The notes under the pieces were generated by a model. That model ran no database searches. It was not told where the DNA came from and worked only from the letters and a program-made list of their open reading frames with translations. The position numbers and the translations under genes are program-made. A stretch of DNA of 64,000 nucleotides, taken from NCBI RefSeq assembly GCF_000152785.1, contig NZ_CH672414.1:1-64000 (forward strand). The letters run 5' to 3'. Source of the stretch: Yoonia vestfoldensis SKA53. Its GTDB lineage: Bacteria; Pseudomonadota; Alphaproteobacteria; Rhodobacterales; Rhodobacteraceae. This document shows positions 9,652-19,537 of the stretch, piece after piece. How positions within the stretch are numbered: the stretch's first letter is position 1; every line of letters begins with the position of its first letter.

Positions 9652-10525
9652 TCATTGCACTCCTGACGCCGTCGCTAAGCAGGTTCAGGCAAAGCGAGGT
9701 GATAAAGATCATCAAACCGGGCAAGGCAGACAGCCACGGGTTGATATAGATGGCGGACCGCAATGTGTTCAGCATCAGCCCCCATTCAGGTTCGGGCGGG
9801 CGCACGCCGATCCCCAGAAAGCTAAGGCCTGCGGCAAGGATCATGCAGACGCTGGTCAGCGAGGTGGCATAGACAAAGATGGGTGACAGCACGTTGCCGA
9901 TCACATGCACCCGGATCACGGTCAGTGCATTCGCGCCCGATGCGCGGGCTGCGTCGATATAGTCCAGCGAACGTACGCCAGACGTCACCGCTTCTGCGAC
10001 CCGTGTGATGGGCGGGATAAAAACAATGGTGAGCGAAACAAGGCTGTTCAAGATCCCCGCGCCTAGCGCCCCCGAAATCGCGATTGCCAGCAGCACGGAC
10101 GGAAAGGCAAAAAACACGTCTACAGTGCGCATGATCACAGTATTGACCCAGCCACCCAAGTAGCCAGCGACAATCCCCAATGCGCCACCGATAAAGAACG
10201 CCAGCACAACAGGCATCAGACCGATAAACAGTGTCAGTCTGCCGCCATAAATCAGCCGCGCCAGCATGTCGCGGCCTTGTTCGTCGGTCCCAAGGATATG
10301 CCCTTCGGTCCCGATCGGGGCCAGCCGCTTGATCATTGATCCGGTGTAAGGATCAGCAAGACCCAGATAGGGTGCGAAGACAGCCGAGAGGATCAAAAGC
10401 AGAATGACGCCAAGGCAAATCATCGTAACCGGATCGCGGATCAAGCGCGATCCGACGCCGGACCAATAGCCTTTGCCAGCCTCCGAGATAGGGTCTTCCA
10501 GACCATGCGTCTCTATCAAAGCCAT
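9638..10525 (-). CDS. ABC transporter permease (DppC-like)
   Basis: 295 residues with about six membrane segments and the Dpp/Opp EAA-type loop ([22 protein letters not shown]). The N-terminus contains the OppC-type conserved stretch before the first helix. The start at 10525 has GAGGAG 8 nt upstream, which is better than the longer frame starting inside the preceding gene. It sits 4 nt from the DppB-like stop and partners with it. Confidence 0.9.
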   Translation of the reverse strand: MALIETHGLEDPISEAGKGYWSGVGSRLIRDPVTMICLGVILLLILSAVFAPYLGLADPYTGSMIKRLAPIGTEGHILGTDEQGRDMLARLIYGGRLTLFIGLMPVVLAFFIGGALGIVAGYLGGWVNTVIMRTVDVFFAFPSVLLAIAISGALGAGILNSLVSLTIVFIPPITRVAEAVTSGVRSLDYIDAARASGANALTVIRVHVIGNVLSPIFVYATSLTSVCMILAAGLSFLGIGVRPPEPEWGLMLNTLRSAIYINPWLSALPGLMIFITSLCLNLLSDGVRSAMNVKD

Positions 10526-10529
10526 CTGC

Positions 10530-11483
10530 TCAGCTCCTCTTGATACGCGGGTCAATGGCGGCTTGGGCCACATCGACGATCAGGTTCATCGCAACAAAGA
10601 AAAGCGCAAGGACAAGGATCGTGCCCTGCAAGAGCGGTAAATCGCGCTGGAAGATCGCATTGGACAACAAAAAGCCGGAACCGGGCCAGTTGAACACGGT
10701 CTCAATCAGGATCGACCCACCCAGCAGATAGCCCAGCTGCAAACCCATGACCGACAGCGCTGTGGCGGCGGCGTTGCGTGCGACGTGGCGCAATACATCG
10801 CCGCGGCTCATCCCTTTGGCGTATAGGGCGGTCACAAAGTCCTGGGTCAAAAGATCGCCCGCCAATGCGCGCACCGTTCGGGCGACGATACCGATTGGAA
10901 CGACCGCCAAAGTGACTGCAGGCAGGACCAGATGGCGCATATGCAGCCAATCCCACGCCCAATCCTGCGACCCGCCGGGGCCTGCGCCCATCGAGGGCAG
11001 CCAGCCAAGGTTTACCGAAAAGATGATGACCAGCACGATGCCCAGCCAATAATTGGGGACCGATACGCCTGCGATTGAAATCGCCGTGACGGCGCGATCC
11101 AGCAGGGTATCGCGGAAATAACCCGCGAGAAATCCAAGAAAAATACCGATTGGAAACGCAATCACAGCGGCGCTGAAGGCCAAAAGCAATGAATTCTGCA
11201 CTGCTCCAAAAACTTCGTCCGCGACGGGCCGACCGGTGGCAATGCTCTTGCCCATGTCACCCTGAAACAGGTTTCCGATCCAGATGGCATATTGCACCGG
11301 CAGCGGCTTATCGAGGCCATAGATAGCCCGCATCGCGGCTTGTTCATCCGCAGTGGCGTCAACCGGCATGATCGCCGTCAGTGGATCACCCGGCGCGATC
11401 TGGACCAGCATGAAACAAATGACTGACACTCCAAAGGCCACAGGCAGCATCAAGATCACGCGGCGAAGAAAATAGGTGAACAC
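10530..11483 (-). CDS. ABC transporter permease (DppB-like)
   Basis: 317 residues when started at the GTG at 11483, which has GAGGA at an 8-nt spacing. The first residues then read as a normal DppB N-terminus (FTYFLRRVILMLPVAFGVS). An upstream ATG lies inside the hairpin before the gene and is less likely. Six membrane segments and an EAA loop (FVTALYAKGMSRGDVLRHV) are visible. It forms the transmembrane pore with the DppC-like protein. A hairpin at 11510-11536 separates it from the solute-binding protein gene. Confidence 0.88.
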   Translation of the reverse strand: MFTYFLRRVILMLPVAFGVSVICFMLVQIAPGDPLTAIMPVDATADEQAAMRAIYGLDKPLPVQYAIWIGNLFQGDMGKSIATGRPVADEVFGAVQNSLLLAFSAAVIAFPIGIFLGFLAGYFRDTLLDRAVTAISIAGVSVPNYWLGIVLVIIFSVNLGWLPSMGAGPGGSQDWAWDWLHMRHLVLPAVTLAVVPIGIVARTVRALAGDLLTQDFVTALYAKGMSRGDVLRHVARNAAATALSVMGLQLGYLLGGSILIETVFNWPGSGFLLSNAIFQRDLPLLQGTILVLALFFVAMNLIVDVAQAAIDPRIKRS

Positions 11484-11509
11484 GGTGGCGGTCCTCAGAT
11501 AAATTAAGT

Positions 11510-11536
11510 CCCGCGCCATGACATGCATGGCGCGGG
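11510..11536 (-). terminator. hairpin between solute-binding protein and permease genes
   Basis: CCCGCGCCATG (11510-11520) and CATGGCGCGGG (11526-11536) form a perfect 11-bp stem with a 5-nt loop. No real U-run follows on the minus strand. It is therefore better read as an attenuating or mRNA-stabilising hairpin that lets the binding protein be made in excess over the permeases, a common arrangement in ABC operons. Confidence 0.65.
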
Positions 11537-11546
11537 GTTCTTGGCA

Positions 11547-13145
11547 TCATTCCATCGTGATTGACGAAAAGTTCTGGTACCAGTTCTGCGCCTGCACAAA
11601 GCCCTTTACGTTTGGTGCCAGCGCCCGTGGGGCCACGTCATGCGTCACCATCAGAAACAGCGCGTCATTCACGTATTTTTCGTGTGTTGCACGCATTACC
11701 GCGTCCTGCTCTTCAGCATCAAAGGTGTTCTTGATCTGGTCGAACAGCCCCTGCATTTCTGGATCACAGTAATGGCCCCAGTTGGTGCCGTTCGGGGCAA
11801 TCAGATCACATGACAGGTGACGGATGAGGCCGGTGAAGGGATCCTGGATGAAGTAGGTAAAGTTGATCGACATGGCACCCTCGACCGACGGGTCTTCGGC
11901 ACCTGCGCGCCACAGGTTGATCATCTGGTTCCACTCCACGACGACGAATTCGACGTCGATGCCGACTTGGGCAAGGTTTTGCTGGAGGTATTCGTTCATC
12001 GGCAGCGGCAGCATCTGGCCAGAGCCCGAGGGCGAAATCAGCGCCTTGACCTTGAGCGGGTTTTCCAGACTGTAACCGGCCTCTGCCAGCAAGGCTTTTG
12101 CCGCTTCGGGGTCATAGCGAACGTCAAAGGTTGGGGTGCCGAACCACTGGGAGGATGGCGGCAGGAAACCCTTTGCAGGGATCATCAGCCCACCCAGAAG
12201 CGCGCTCATGCCTTCACGGTCCACGGCCAGGTTCGCGGCCTGGCGCACACGGATATCGTTCCAGGGTGATCCTTCGGTGCGCGACAGATGCCATGTCCAG
12301 TTGTGTGGATATGCGTTTGAGGAGATCACAAACCCATTGCCGGTCATCGCCGGAATGGTGTCAGGTGCGGGGGCCTCGATCCAATCAACTTGGCCAGAGA
12401 GCAATGCGGCTGCACGCGCGTTTGGTTCTGGCAGTGGGATCAGCACCATTTTGTCGAGCTTGGGAATACGGGTTTCATCCCAATAGGCGGTGTTCGGCAC
12501 CAGTTCAGCCCGTTCGCGTGGCACGAAGGTTTCCAATTTCCACGGGCCCGTGCCAGAGGGGCTCGCTGCAAAGGCTTCCCAGTCCTTGCCGACAGCTTCA
12601 AACTGGGCGGGCGAGGATATCAAGATCCATGCAAGTTGATATGGCAAAGTCGCGTCAGGTGTCTTGGTGATGATCTCCAAGGTGTAGTCGTCGATGGCAG
12701 TATAGCTTGCGACCGCAGGAATACGCGACTTGCCTTGGGCTGCCTGACGGGAATCGTATTGCTCGGAGGTCTCATCAAGCAGCTTGTCAAAGTTCCAGAC
12801 GACGTCGGCTGCGGTAAAGGGGCTGCCATCGTGGTATGTGACGCCCTCGCGCAGGGTGAAGGTCCATTTGGTTTTGTCCGCGTCATCGACGGACCATGCG
12901 GTCGCCAGCCCCGGGATCAGGGCCGACGGCTTGTCTGCACTGGTCAAATCCCATTCGATCAGTGAATCATAAACCGTATAGCCCATGAACCGCATGCCTT
13001 CGCCACCTTGGTCAGTCTGCCCTGTGGTCAGCGGAATATCTGCGGCCGTCATGCCGACACGCAAAGTGCCTTGCGCCCATGCACCTTGGGCACACAGGGA
13101 CGCAGCAACCAGTAGCGTCGCGACCCCTTTCTTGAAATGTTTCAT
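11547..13145 (-). CDS. ABC transporter substrate-binding protein (SBP family 5, DppA-like)
   Basis: 532 residues from the ATG at 13145, which has GGAG 7 nt upstream and gives a clean Sec signal (KKGVATLLVAASLCAQGAWA). The mature part shows family 5 marks, for example TLREGVTYHDGSPFTAADVVWNF near residue 100 and VRQAANLAVDRE in the middle. It delivers a peptide-like or amide-containing ligand to the linked DppBCDF-type transporter. The downstream genes (amidase, RidA, racemase-like, hydratase-like) suggest an amide or hydantoin-derived substrate rather than dipeptides. It is the first gene of its operon, with a palindrome upstream at 13214. Confidence 0.88.
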   Translation of the reverse strand: MKHFKKGVATLLVAASLCAQGAWAQGTLRVGMTAADIPLTTGQTDQGGEGMRFMGYTVYDSLIEWDLTSADKPSALIPGLATAWSVDDADKTKWTFTLREGVTYHDGSPFTAADVVWNFDKLLDETSEQYDSRQAAQGKSRIPAVASYTAIDDYTLEIITKTPDATLPYQLAWILISSPAQFEAVGKDWEAFAASPSGTGPWKLETFVPRERAELVPNTAYWDETRIPKLDKMVLIPLPEPNARAAALLSGQVDWIEAPAPDTIPAMTGNGFVISSNAYPHNWTWHLSRTEGSPWNDIRVRQAANLAVDREGMSALLGGLMIPAKGFLPPSSQWFGTPTFDVRYDPEAAKALLAEAGYSLENPLKVKALISPSGSGQMLPLPMNEYLQQNLAQVGIDVEFVVVEWNQMINLWRAGAEDPSVEGAMSINFTYFIQDPFTGLIRHLSCDLIAPNGTNWGHYCDPEMQGLFDQIKNTFDAEEQDAVMRATHEKYVNDALFLMVTHDVAPRALAPNVKGFVQAQNWYQNFSSITME

Positions 13146-13213
13146 CTCACAACTCCATGTCAATTCAGGGCAGTTATCCTTCGCCCCCTGATCGGTACGT
13201 TGCGCGAAACCTC

Positions 13214-13227
13214 AATGGCATTCCATT
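13214..13227. promoter_or_regulatory. candidate operator AATGGCATTCCATT upstream of the Dpp-type operon
   Basis: AATGG-CATT-CCATT is an inverted repeat located 69 nt upstream of the solute-binding protein start. The same 14 bases recur at 26464-26477 before the Pot-type operon, and a close relative lies at 26610-26621. Shared placement before cluster promoters suggests a binding site for the cluster's GntR regulator. That link is inference. Confidence 0.6.
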
Positions 13228-13423
13228 CTATGGGCAAAGATCGAAAACCGAACGGTGCGAATGCCTTTATACCGACCAATAAAGGAGCGGCTTATTCAGC
13301 TATGATGCGTTTTTAGGCGTATACCGCATGGTCATTAATCTGGTTCAGCGCGTGGCAGGACGCATCTTGTGACGTTTCGACCATGCGCAAGGAATCAATT
13401 CGCTGAAGGGGCAGGCCTGTTGG

Positions 13424-14356
13424 CTAGCCTTTTGCGGGTGCGTCTTTTGCCGCAATCCGTGTGTAGGCTTCGGGTCTGCGGTGTTTTGCAAAATCGAAGA
13501 TATTTGCGCGGATCTCGGCGCAGCGGTCGAGGTCGCAGTCGGCCACGATGATCTCGTCTCCCAAAGTCTGGGCTTGCACGACAATCTCGCCGGTTGGCGC
13601 GACGATGGCAGAGCCACCGATAAGGTCGCACCCTTCCTCGATCCCTGCCTTGGCCACACCAATGACCCACATCCCATTGGCGTAGGCCCCGGCCTGAAGG
13701 CTTAGGTGATTGTGGAAATCCTGAAGGTGGTCGTGCTTGGGAGCGGGTGGGTAGTGGCGCGGCGTGTTGTAGCCAATCAAGACCATCTCGGCTCCGGCAA
13801 GGGCCAATTCGCGATAGGTTTCGGGCCAGCGCCTGTCATTGCAGATGGCCTGACCAATCTTGCCGCCCAAAGTATCAACCGCATGAAAACCAAAGGGACT
13901 GGGGTCAAAATAGCGCTTTTCAAGATGCTGAAACGGGCGCCAAGGCTCGTGTTCGGGATGTCCGGGCAGATGAACCTTGCGGTAGCGGTCAACGATCTGC
14001 CCTGCACCATCGACAAGAATGGCGGTATTATAGCGGTGCAGCTTGCCATCGTGCTGACACATCTCTGCATAGCCAAATGAAAATGCGATCCCAAGGGCGC
14101 GCGCCCGCGCAAACAAAGTTTCAGTGGCGGCGTTTGGCATTTCGGTTTCGAAGAATGCATCGACGTCGGCTTGATCTGGCATGAACCATCGCGGGAAAAA
14201 GCTGGTCAGGGCAAGTTCGGGAAACACCACAAGGTTTGCACCTTGCCGTGCGGCTTGATCAAGCAACGCAACCATCCGTTCGGCGGCTGAGGCGCGTGTT
14301 TCATCGCGAGAGATCGGACCCATCTGGGCCGCGGCGGTGCGGACCACCCGGCTCAT
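13424..14356 (-). CDS. N-carbamoyl-D-amino-acid amidohydrolase-like nitrilase-superfamily enzyme
   Basis: 310 residues. The catalytic triad of the carbon-nitrogen hydrolase superfamily is visible at E47 (FPELAL), K127 (YRKVHLPG) and C172 (ICNDRRWPE). Both the spacing and the CNDRRWPETYR motif match N-carbamoyl-D-amino-acid hydrolases. The enzyme converts N-carbamoyl-D-amino acids to D-amino acids, CO2 and ammonia, which is the second step after a hydantoinase. A hydantoinase gene lies in the same minus-strand series at 19534-20934. The gene is the last of the long Pot/TRAP operon. Its substrate range cannot be read from sequence. Confidence 0.88.
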   Translation of the reverse strand: MSRVVRTAAAQMGPISRDETRASAAERMVALLDQAARQGANLVVFPELALTSFFPRWFMPDQADVDAFFETEMPNAATETLFARARALGIAFSFGYAEMCQHDGKLHRYNTAILVDGAGQIVDRYRKVHLPGHPEHEPWRPFQHLEKRYFDPSPFGFHAVDTLGGKIGQAICNDRRWPETYRELALAGAEMVLIGYNTPRHYPPAPKHDHLQDFHNHLSLQAGAYANGMWVIGVAKAGIEEGCDLIGGSAIVAPTGEIVVQAQTLGDEIIVADCDLDRCAEIRANIFDFAKHRRPEAYTRIAAKDAPAKG

Positions 14357-14448
14357 GCGCTAACCCCGTGGATTGGCCTTGAAGTGTGGCGGTTCATTTG
14401 TGCCACCCCGGTCGTTTCGTTCCTGTTCTGGAGCAATGGATGGCGCTT

Positions 14449-15804
14449 TCAATCATTTGGGTCTTTGGCAATGGCAGGCCAAGCGAACGCGGCGGCACAG
14501 GCGCCGGCAACCGCAACGATAGAGCTTTCGGACCCCATGGGACCGATCAGTTGCATGCCAATTGGCAGACCTGCGGTTGGGGCAGGGAAGGCAACCGCGG
14601 GCAGGCCTGCTGCGTTGATCCATCCGGTATAGATTGCGTGCCCTCTGGGTCCGACGCTTTGTCCATCAATGGTGTCGGGAAATGGTTCTGCCGCAGGCCA
14701 AGGGTTTGCGGCTGCGGTCGGCATCAGGATCGCATCATATTGCTGAAAAAGTTCCGCAGTCTCGTGGCGCAGTTTGAAAACGAGATCGAGGATACGATAT
14801 AGATCAGCCCCCGATTTCTTGGCACCGGTTTTGGCGATCGCAATATATTTGGGATTGGCACTGACGCGGACTTCCGGGTGATCCTCAAGGTAGGCGGCAA
14901 GTCCGATTGCCCCGATGTCGGTCCAAACTGCGTTCAGTTGGCCAATGTCCAGCGGCATCGAACCTTTGACAACCGCGTGGCCCAGTGCAGACATCCGGTC
15001 ACATGTCGCGGTGAATGCGGCGCGAATTGTGGGGTCGCAAGGCGCGTCACCCAGTGTTGCGATGGCGAGAATGCTAAGCGGGCGCTCAGACGGGGCCTTG
15101 TTGGGGCCGCCCGAAAGCACGGTGTCGAGCAGCGTAAGATCGCGCGCACTGCGCGCAATTGGTCCGACGACTTCGAAATCCAGCAAGACCTGAGCAAGGC
15201 CACCGGCGCGTGGCACATGTCCAATCCCGGGTTTCAGCCCGAAAAGGCCGGTATATCCGGCAGGTCTGCGGATTGAACCGCCACCATCGGTTCCGATCCC
15301 TGCAAACGCAAGCCCTGCCGCAACTGCCGCCACGACGCCACCGGACGATCCGCCTGGCGTTAACGCGGGGTCGAAAGGGTTGCGCGTCACGCCAAAGGTC
15401 AGGTTATCGGTGTAGCCTTCGATGGCGAACTCTGGCGTGTTACCTTTGCCCAAAAAGATCGCCCCAGCCGCTCGGAGCCGGGCAATCGGTGCCTCGTCAT
15501 GGGTGGCAATCTGGCGGGCCAAATGTGCATTGCCCCAAGCAGCCGGCATACCTGCGGTGACAAGGTTGTCCTTGATGATCAAAGGCACGCCGTCCAGCGG
15601 GCCATTCGGCGCGCCTGCCCGCCATCGCGCCGTCGCGGCGACCGCTTCTGACAGGCCCAAGTCGTTCATCGCGGTATAGGCGTTCAAAGTGGAGTTCAAC
15701 ATCGCTATCCGCGCCAGCATCGCTTCAACGGCCTGCACAGGTGTCACCTGACCAGTCGCATATGCGGCAAGCAATGCAGTTACATCTGTTTGCCAGATAC
15801 TCAT
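14449..15804 (-). CDS. amidase (amidase-signature family)
   Basis: 451 residues from the ATG at 15804, which overlaps the stop of the TRAP large permease as ATGA. The longer frame to 15828 is not needed. Triad regions are LIIKDNL (Lys), PGGSSGG (cis-Ser) and GTDGGGSIRRP (nucleophile Ser). It resembles general amidases of the GatA-like group. Being coupled to a TRAP transporter, it probably acts on an amide brought in by that system. Confidence 0.86.
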   Translation of the reverse strand: MSIWQTDVTALLAAYATGQVTPVQAVEAMLARIAMLNSTLNAYTAMNDLGLSEAVAATARWRAGAPNGPLDGVPLIIKDNLVTAGMPAAWGNAHLARQIATHDEAPIARLRAAGAIFLGKGNTPEFAIEGYTDNLTFGVTRNPFDPALTPGGSSGGVVAAVAAGLAFAGIGTDGGGSIRRPAGYTGLFGLKPGIGHVPRAGGLAQVLLDFEVVGPIARSARDLTLLDTVLSGGPNKAPSERPLSILAIATLGDAPCDPTIRAAFTATCDRMSALGHAVVKGSMPLDIGQLNAVWTDIGAIGLAAYLEDHPEVRVSANPKYIAIAKTGAKKSGADLYRILDLVFKLRHETAELFQQYDAILMPTAAANPWPAAEPFPDTIDGQSVGPRGHAIYTGWINAAGLPAVAFPAPTAGLPIGMQLIGPMGSESSIVAVAGACAAAFAWPAIAKDPND

Positions 15805-17102
15805 CGGGCAAGGCTGCTGGGCAGCCACATGACAATGCTTGGCAAAAAGATCAGCATGGTTGCGAAAAGCAACATGATTGCGGCATAGGGCAATGCGCCG
15901 ACGATGACATCCATAAAGGGGCCTTTGTCGCTGCGCACACCTTGGACCACATAAAGGTTCATGCCGACGGGTGGGGTGATCATGCCAAGCTCGCTCATCA
16001 ACACCACGAAGATACCAAACCAGATCGGGTCAATCCCTGCCGCGATAATGATGGGCACGACAACGGGAATTGTCAGAACCTGCATCGAAAGCACATCCAT
16101 GAACATGCCCAGGATCAGGTAAAACAACATGAGCGCGAAGAGCAAAGCCGTCGATGTCAGCCCCAAACCACCGACCCAGGAGCTCATCGCGTTGGTAATG
16201 CCACCAAGCGCCAGAGTGACATTCAGCGTGAAAGCGGCGGCGATGATCAGCAGGATCATACCCGTCGTCTTGGCAGTCTGGCGAAAGCAGACGTCAAGGA
16301 AAGACAGGCTCAACCGTCCTTCGCGCCACACGAAAACAAGTGCTGCAATCACGGCAAGGGCGGCGCTTTCGGTGGGCGTGGCGATCCCCATGTAGATCGA
16401 CCCCATGATGATCGCGAAGACGACCGCTGGTGGTATCAGGTGACGCAGCGCGTGGATCCGCTCTGCGCGGCTGACCTGCAGCGGTTTGGACACATCATCG
16501 GGTTTCCAATAATGCTGGAGCGCAATCAGGATCATGAAGGAAAGCGTCAGCAAGATGCCCGGGATGATCCCTGCGATGAACAACTGGCCGACAGAAACAT
16601 TCGCCAGCGATCCATAGACCAGCAGGTTGACCGAGGGCGGGATCAGAATGCCCAAGGTGCCGCCTGCGGCCAGTGACCCCAGCGCGCGCGAGGACGAATA
16701 GTTCCGCTCGTTCAGCGAGGGTAAGGCTACGGTTCCGACCGTCGCCGCCGTAGCAACCGACGATCCCGAGGTGGCGGCGAACAGCGCACAACACCCGATG
16801 TTGGTATGCAGCAGCCCGCCGGGAAGACCACCAAGCCACATGGCCAAGGTCCCGTACATGCGGTCAGCGATCCCTGATCGCAACAGCAATTCGCCCAGAA
16901 GAATGAACAACGGGATCGCGGTCAGAACATTTTCGTTCTGCACCCCCCATAACACCGGCCCCATGCTCTCTAGCAGGACGGGACCATAAAGCAGCACGCC
17001 ACCCACGACGCCCATCGCGACCATGACAATCGCGACGGGAAATCCGATCAGCAACAGCCCCATCATCACTGAAAAACCGATGGCAATATCTGCAATCGTC
17101 AT
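15801..17102 (-). CDS. TRAP transporter large permease (DctM-like)
   Basis: 433 residues with about 12 hydrophobic segments and DctM-type sequences (GVQNENVLTAIPLFILLGELL, GTLGILIPPSVNLLVYG). It carries out Na+-coupled import with the small permease and the DctP-like binding protein. It overlaps the small permease and the amidase genes by 4 nt each. Confidence 0.93.
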   Translation of the reverse strand: MTIADIAIGFSVMMGLLLIGFPVAIVMVAMGVVGGVLLYGPVLLESMGPVLWGVQNENVLTAIPLFILLGELLLRSGIADRMYGTLAMWLGGLPGGLLHTNIGCCALFAATSGSSVATAATVGTVALPSLNERNYSSSRALGSLAAGGTLGILIPPSVNLLVYGSLANVSVGQLFIAGIIPGILLTLSFMILIALQHYWKPDDVSKPLQVSRAERIHALRHLIPPAVVFAIIMGSIYMGIATPTESAALAVIAALVFVWREGRLSLSFLDVCFRQTAKTTGMILLIIAAAFTLNVTLALGGITNAMSSWVGGLGLTSTALLFALMLFYLILGMFMDVLSMQVLTIPVVVPIIIAAGIDPIWFGIFVVLMSELGMITPPVGMNLYVVQGVRSDKGPFMDVIVGALPYAAIMLLFATMLIFLPSIVMWLPSSLAR

Positions 17103-17668
17103 TGGAGTTTGCCTTTGCGTTTCGCCAGTTCCTGAAGCTCGTCGACGAGTTCGTCGGCGGCCCCTTTGGGATTGAATTCGGCGGCCAATGTCCTGTGGTC
17201 ACCTGCGAAGAACAGCCAGGTTGCGCGCGCCGACAGAGCAATTGCCGAGATCGAAAAAATCGCGAGCGCCCCGTACCAAGCCGTTTGCGGCCAGATCAGC
17301 GGGGTGGCCCAAGGGGTTGCTGCCGTGGACCCGTAGGCCAACGTATCCTTCAGGACGAACCACCCCACATACAGCAGGAAACAGCCCAGCACTGCCATCG
17401 ACAATGCAGCAAGCCAGTCGATCAGCGATTGTACGAAAATCGGGAATTTTCGGTGCAGCACATCGATACGGATATGCGCCCGCTCTGCCAATGTCACGAC
17501 AAAGGCCAGCGACGATCCGAACGCCAGAATATAGCCGCCAAGCTCGTCCGCGCCCTGCAAGGAGGTATTGAAAACCTTACGCATCACTGTTTCGAGCGCA
17601 ACAAAGCACGACAAGAACAACAGCGACCAACCGAACAATCGGCTTATCCATGTGGCGATGAATTCCAT
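17099..17668 (-). CDS. TRAP transporter small permease (DctQ-like)
   Basis: 189 residues with four predicted membrane helices and a DctQ-type pattern (ALETVMRKVFNTSLQGADELGGY). The charged C-terminal tail extends slightly beyond the usual domain. It lies 58 nt after the DctP-like gene and overlaps DctM by 4 nt. It forms the membrane complex with DctM. Confidence 0.9.
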   Translation of the reverse strand: MEFIATWISRLFGWSLLFLSCFVALETVMRKVFNTSLQGADELGGYILAFGSSLAFVVTLAERAHIRIDVLHRKFPIFVQSLIDWLAALSMAVLGCFLLYVGWFVLKDTLAYGSTAATPWATPLIWPQTAWYGALAIFSISAIALSARATWLFFAGDHRTLAAEFNPKGAADELVDELQELAKRKGKLQ

Positions 17669-17726
17669 TTCCGTCCCTCACGTTGATGCAGGGTTGGGGG
17701 CGAAATGAACCGCCCCCGACAAGCGC

Positions 17727-18758
17727 CTAGTAACCTTTCGCGACACCGACCGTTTCCAACCAAGAAGAGGAGCAGGCAGGGTTGGTTGCGTCACAGATTT
17801 CCTTCCAGGCCGGGAAGGACACGTCAGTGACGGCTGTGCTGATCAGGGCCTTGTCCGCGTCGCTCACTTCGACCAGCGTCAGGTCATATAGCGTGCCTGT
17901 TTCGCAAGGTTGCTGGCCCACGTTGCATTGCACCGCATCCACGAACAGCTCTTCTGAATAGGTCCAGATGTCTTCGATCAGCGTGTCAAAGGCGGCCTGC
18001 ATCTTTTCCTGATCTTCGGCAGACAGGGCATTCCAAGTGTCCAAATTCATGCCATAGCCATTCATGGCCATCTGGAATGCGATGGGCATCATGTAGGATG
18101 TGACCTCGGGCCAGCCAGCAGAGTTGGCAGACGATGGCCCGGTGATCGCGCAATCAACCACGCCCCGCGCCAGCGATTGCTGCACATCACCAAAGGACAG
18201 CGGAACCGGTGTGCCACCGACCAGCGAGATGAAATTGGCAAGGTTCTGATCGTAGACCCGCACTTTCAGCCCGCTGAGGTCTGCAAGCGATGAAATCTCT
18301 GGTTCGCAGAACAGGACCTGCGGGCCAAAGGGCCAAACGCCAAGCAATTTCGTATTGAACTGTTCTTGAAGCCGCGCATCAACGACCGACTGGAATGCCG
18401 CAACGGTTTCTCTGCCGCTTGCGTAATCAGGGTTCAGGCCGACCAAATCCAGACCCAGAATTGTCGGCTCGTCGCGGGAAACCTGGCTTAGTCGCAGCGA
18501 AATGATGTCAAACAGCCCACTTTTTAGAACGCGAAGTTGCTCTGTATCCTTGATGCCTGTGATGTCGGCAGGCTGGAATTCAGCCGTGATATCCAGACCA
18601 GTGCTTGCGGCGAAGTCAGCAAAGAACGGGCCTTCGACGTTGTTTTGGATAAGGCCGGTCGCCGCCGGTTGGCCCATAACGCGCATGGTGGTTTCGGCGC
18701 TTGCTGGAACAGCCAGCGACAAAAGGGCAATGGTGCTGATAATATGAGTTGTTTTCAT
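17727..18758 (-). CDS. TRAP transporter substrate-binding protein (DctP-like)
   Basis: 343 residues from the ATG at 18758, which overlaps the upstream isomerase-like gene as ATGA. It begins with a Sec signal (TTHIISTIALLSLAVPASA). A DctP-type core follows, with the ligand-Arg region (LKVRVYDQNLANFISLVGGTPVPLSF) near residue 150 and GVVDCAITGP. The ligand is unknown. Gene context favours a carboxylate related to hydantoin, carbamoyl-amino-acid or arylmalonate-type chemistry. Confidence 0.9.
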   Translation of the reverse strand: MKTTHIISTIALLSLAVPASAETTMRVMGQPAATGLIQNNVEGPFFADFAASTGLDITAEFQPADITGIKDTEQLRVLKSGLFDIISLRLSQVSRDEPTILGLDLVGLNPDYASGRETVAAFQSVVDARLQEQFNTKLLGVWPFGPQVLFCEPEISSLADLSGLKVRVYDQNLANFISLVGGTPVPLSFGDVQQSLARGVVDCAITGPSSANSAGWPEVTSYMMPIAFQMAMNGYGMNLDTWNALSAEDQEKMQAAFDTLIEDIWTYSEELFVDAVQCNVGQQPCETGTLYDLTLVEVSDADKALISTAVTDVSFPAWKEICDATNPACSSSWLETVGVAKGY

Positions 18759-19537
18759 TGTTTCTCTCTTTGTTGGGAAGGATAGTGAAGGTCGGAAAAG
18801 AGCTGGAAGACGGATCCCCAATTGTTCACCCTGGCGGGATCAAGCCCCATTTCGCGCATGCAATGCGCGGCTGTTACGGATACGGAATCGAGGATCGGGA
18901 TGCCGGTTTCGGCTTCAAGTGCAGCCGCTTGAGGGGCGCCTCGGAAATTGGTGCAAAGGATCGAAATGGCCTGTGGTTTGCTTTTGGCCACCTCGCGGAT
19001 CATCCCCGCGATCTGATCGGCTGAATACGTCCCAAAGGCATGGTTCACTTTTTCTTCCAACCGCGCATCGGCGCTGACGGCGATCCCTTGCGACGCATAT
19101 TGTGCGACAATCAGGTCCTGAACTTCGGTCAGATAAGGGGTGACCAAACCCAGCGATTTCAGCCCCATGCCGCGAAATAGATGGTCATAGGCCAGACTGG
19201 TCGATGTCGCCTTGATCCCGGTTTCTGCTTCGATCATGGCGCAAAGGGCGCGGTCTTTCTCCAGCCCCAGCCAACTGGCCGATGTGCCGTTCCACGCAAT
19301 CAGATCGACCTTGGCTTCGGCCAGTGATCTGGCGGCTTCAAGGATCGGCGCGTCGGTGAATTGCCCTTGGCTGGCGTCCGACATCGAGATTTCAACAACC
19401 CGGAACCGCCCGAAATGCGCCGAGGCGGCGTCACCGAAAGGGGCGAACATGGCAGATGTATAGGGTTCAAGAACTGTGTTGGAGGAGGGTGTGAGCATCC
19501 CCACACGCTTTCCCGTCTGGCGTTCAAACACAGTCAT
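18755..19537 (-). CDS. maleate isomerase / arylmalonate decarboxylase-like protein (Asp/Glu racemase superfamily)
   Basis: 260 residues from the ATG at 19537 (ATGA overlap with the hydantoinase stop). The N-terminal MLTPSSNTVLEP motif is typical of this branch. The second catalytic Cys is present in ILCTNFRGAP. At the first site the usual C-T-S reads G-T-S (WNGTSASW). This single-Cys arrangement is known from arylmalonate decarboxylases rather than racemases or maleate isomerases. It may therefore isomerise or decarboxylate a dicarboxylate entering through the adjacent TRAP system. The activity itself is not provable here. Confidence 0.8.
   Translation of the reverse strand: MTVFERQTGKRVGMLTPSSNTVLEPYTSAMFAPFGDAASAHFGRFRVVEISMSDASQGQFTDAPILEAARSLAEAKVDLIAWNGTSASWLGLEKDRALCAMIEAETGIKATSTSLAYDHLFRGMGLKSLGLVTPYLTEVQDLIVAQYASQGIAVSADARLEEKVNHAFGTYSADQIAGMIREVAKSKPQAISILCTNFRGAPQAAALEAETGIPILDSVSVTAAHCMREMGLDPARVNNWGSVFQLFSDLHYPSQQREKQ

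Noticed and set aside
15741-16676. A 311-residue plus-strand frame opposite the TRAP large permease
   Set aside because: It is the antisense shadow of a well-supported gene. Its composition is rich in His, Gln and Asp with no domain, and it lacks a start signal.
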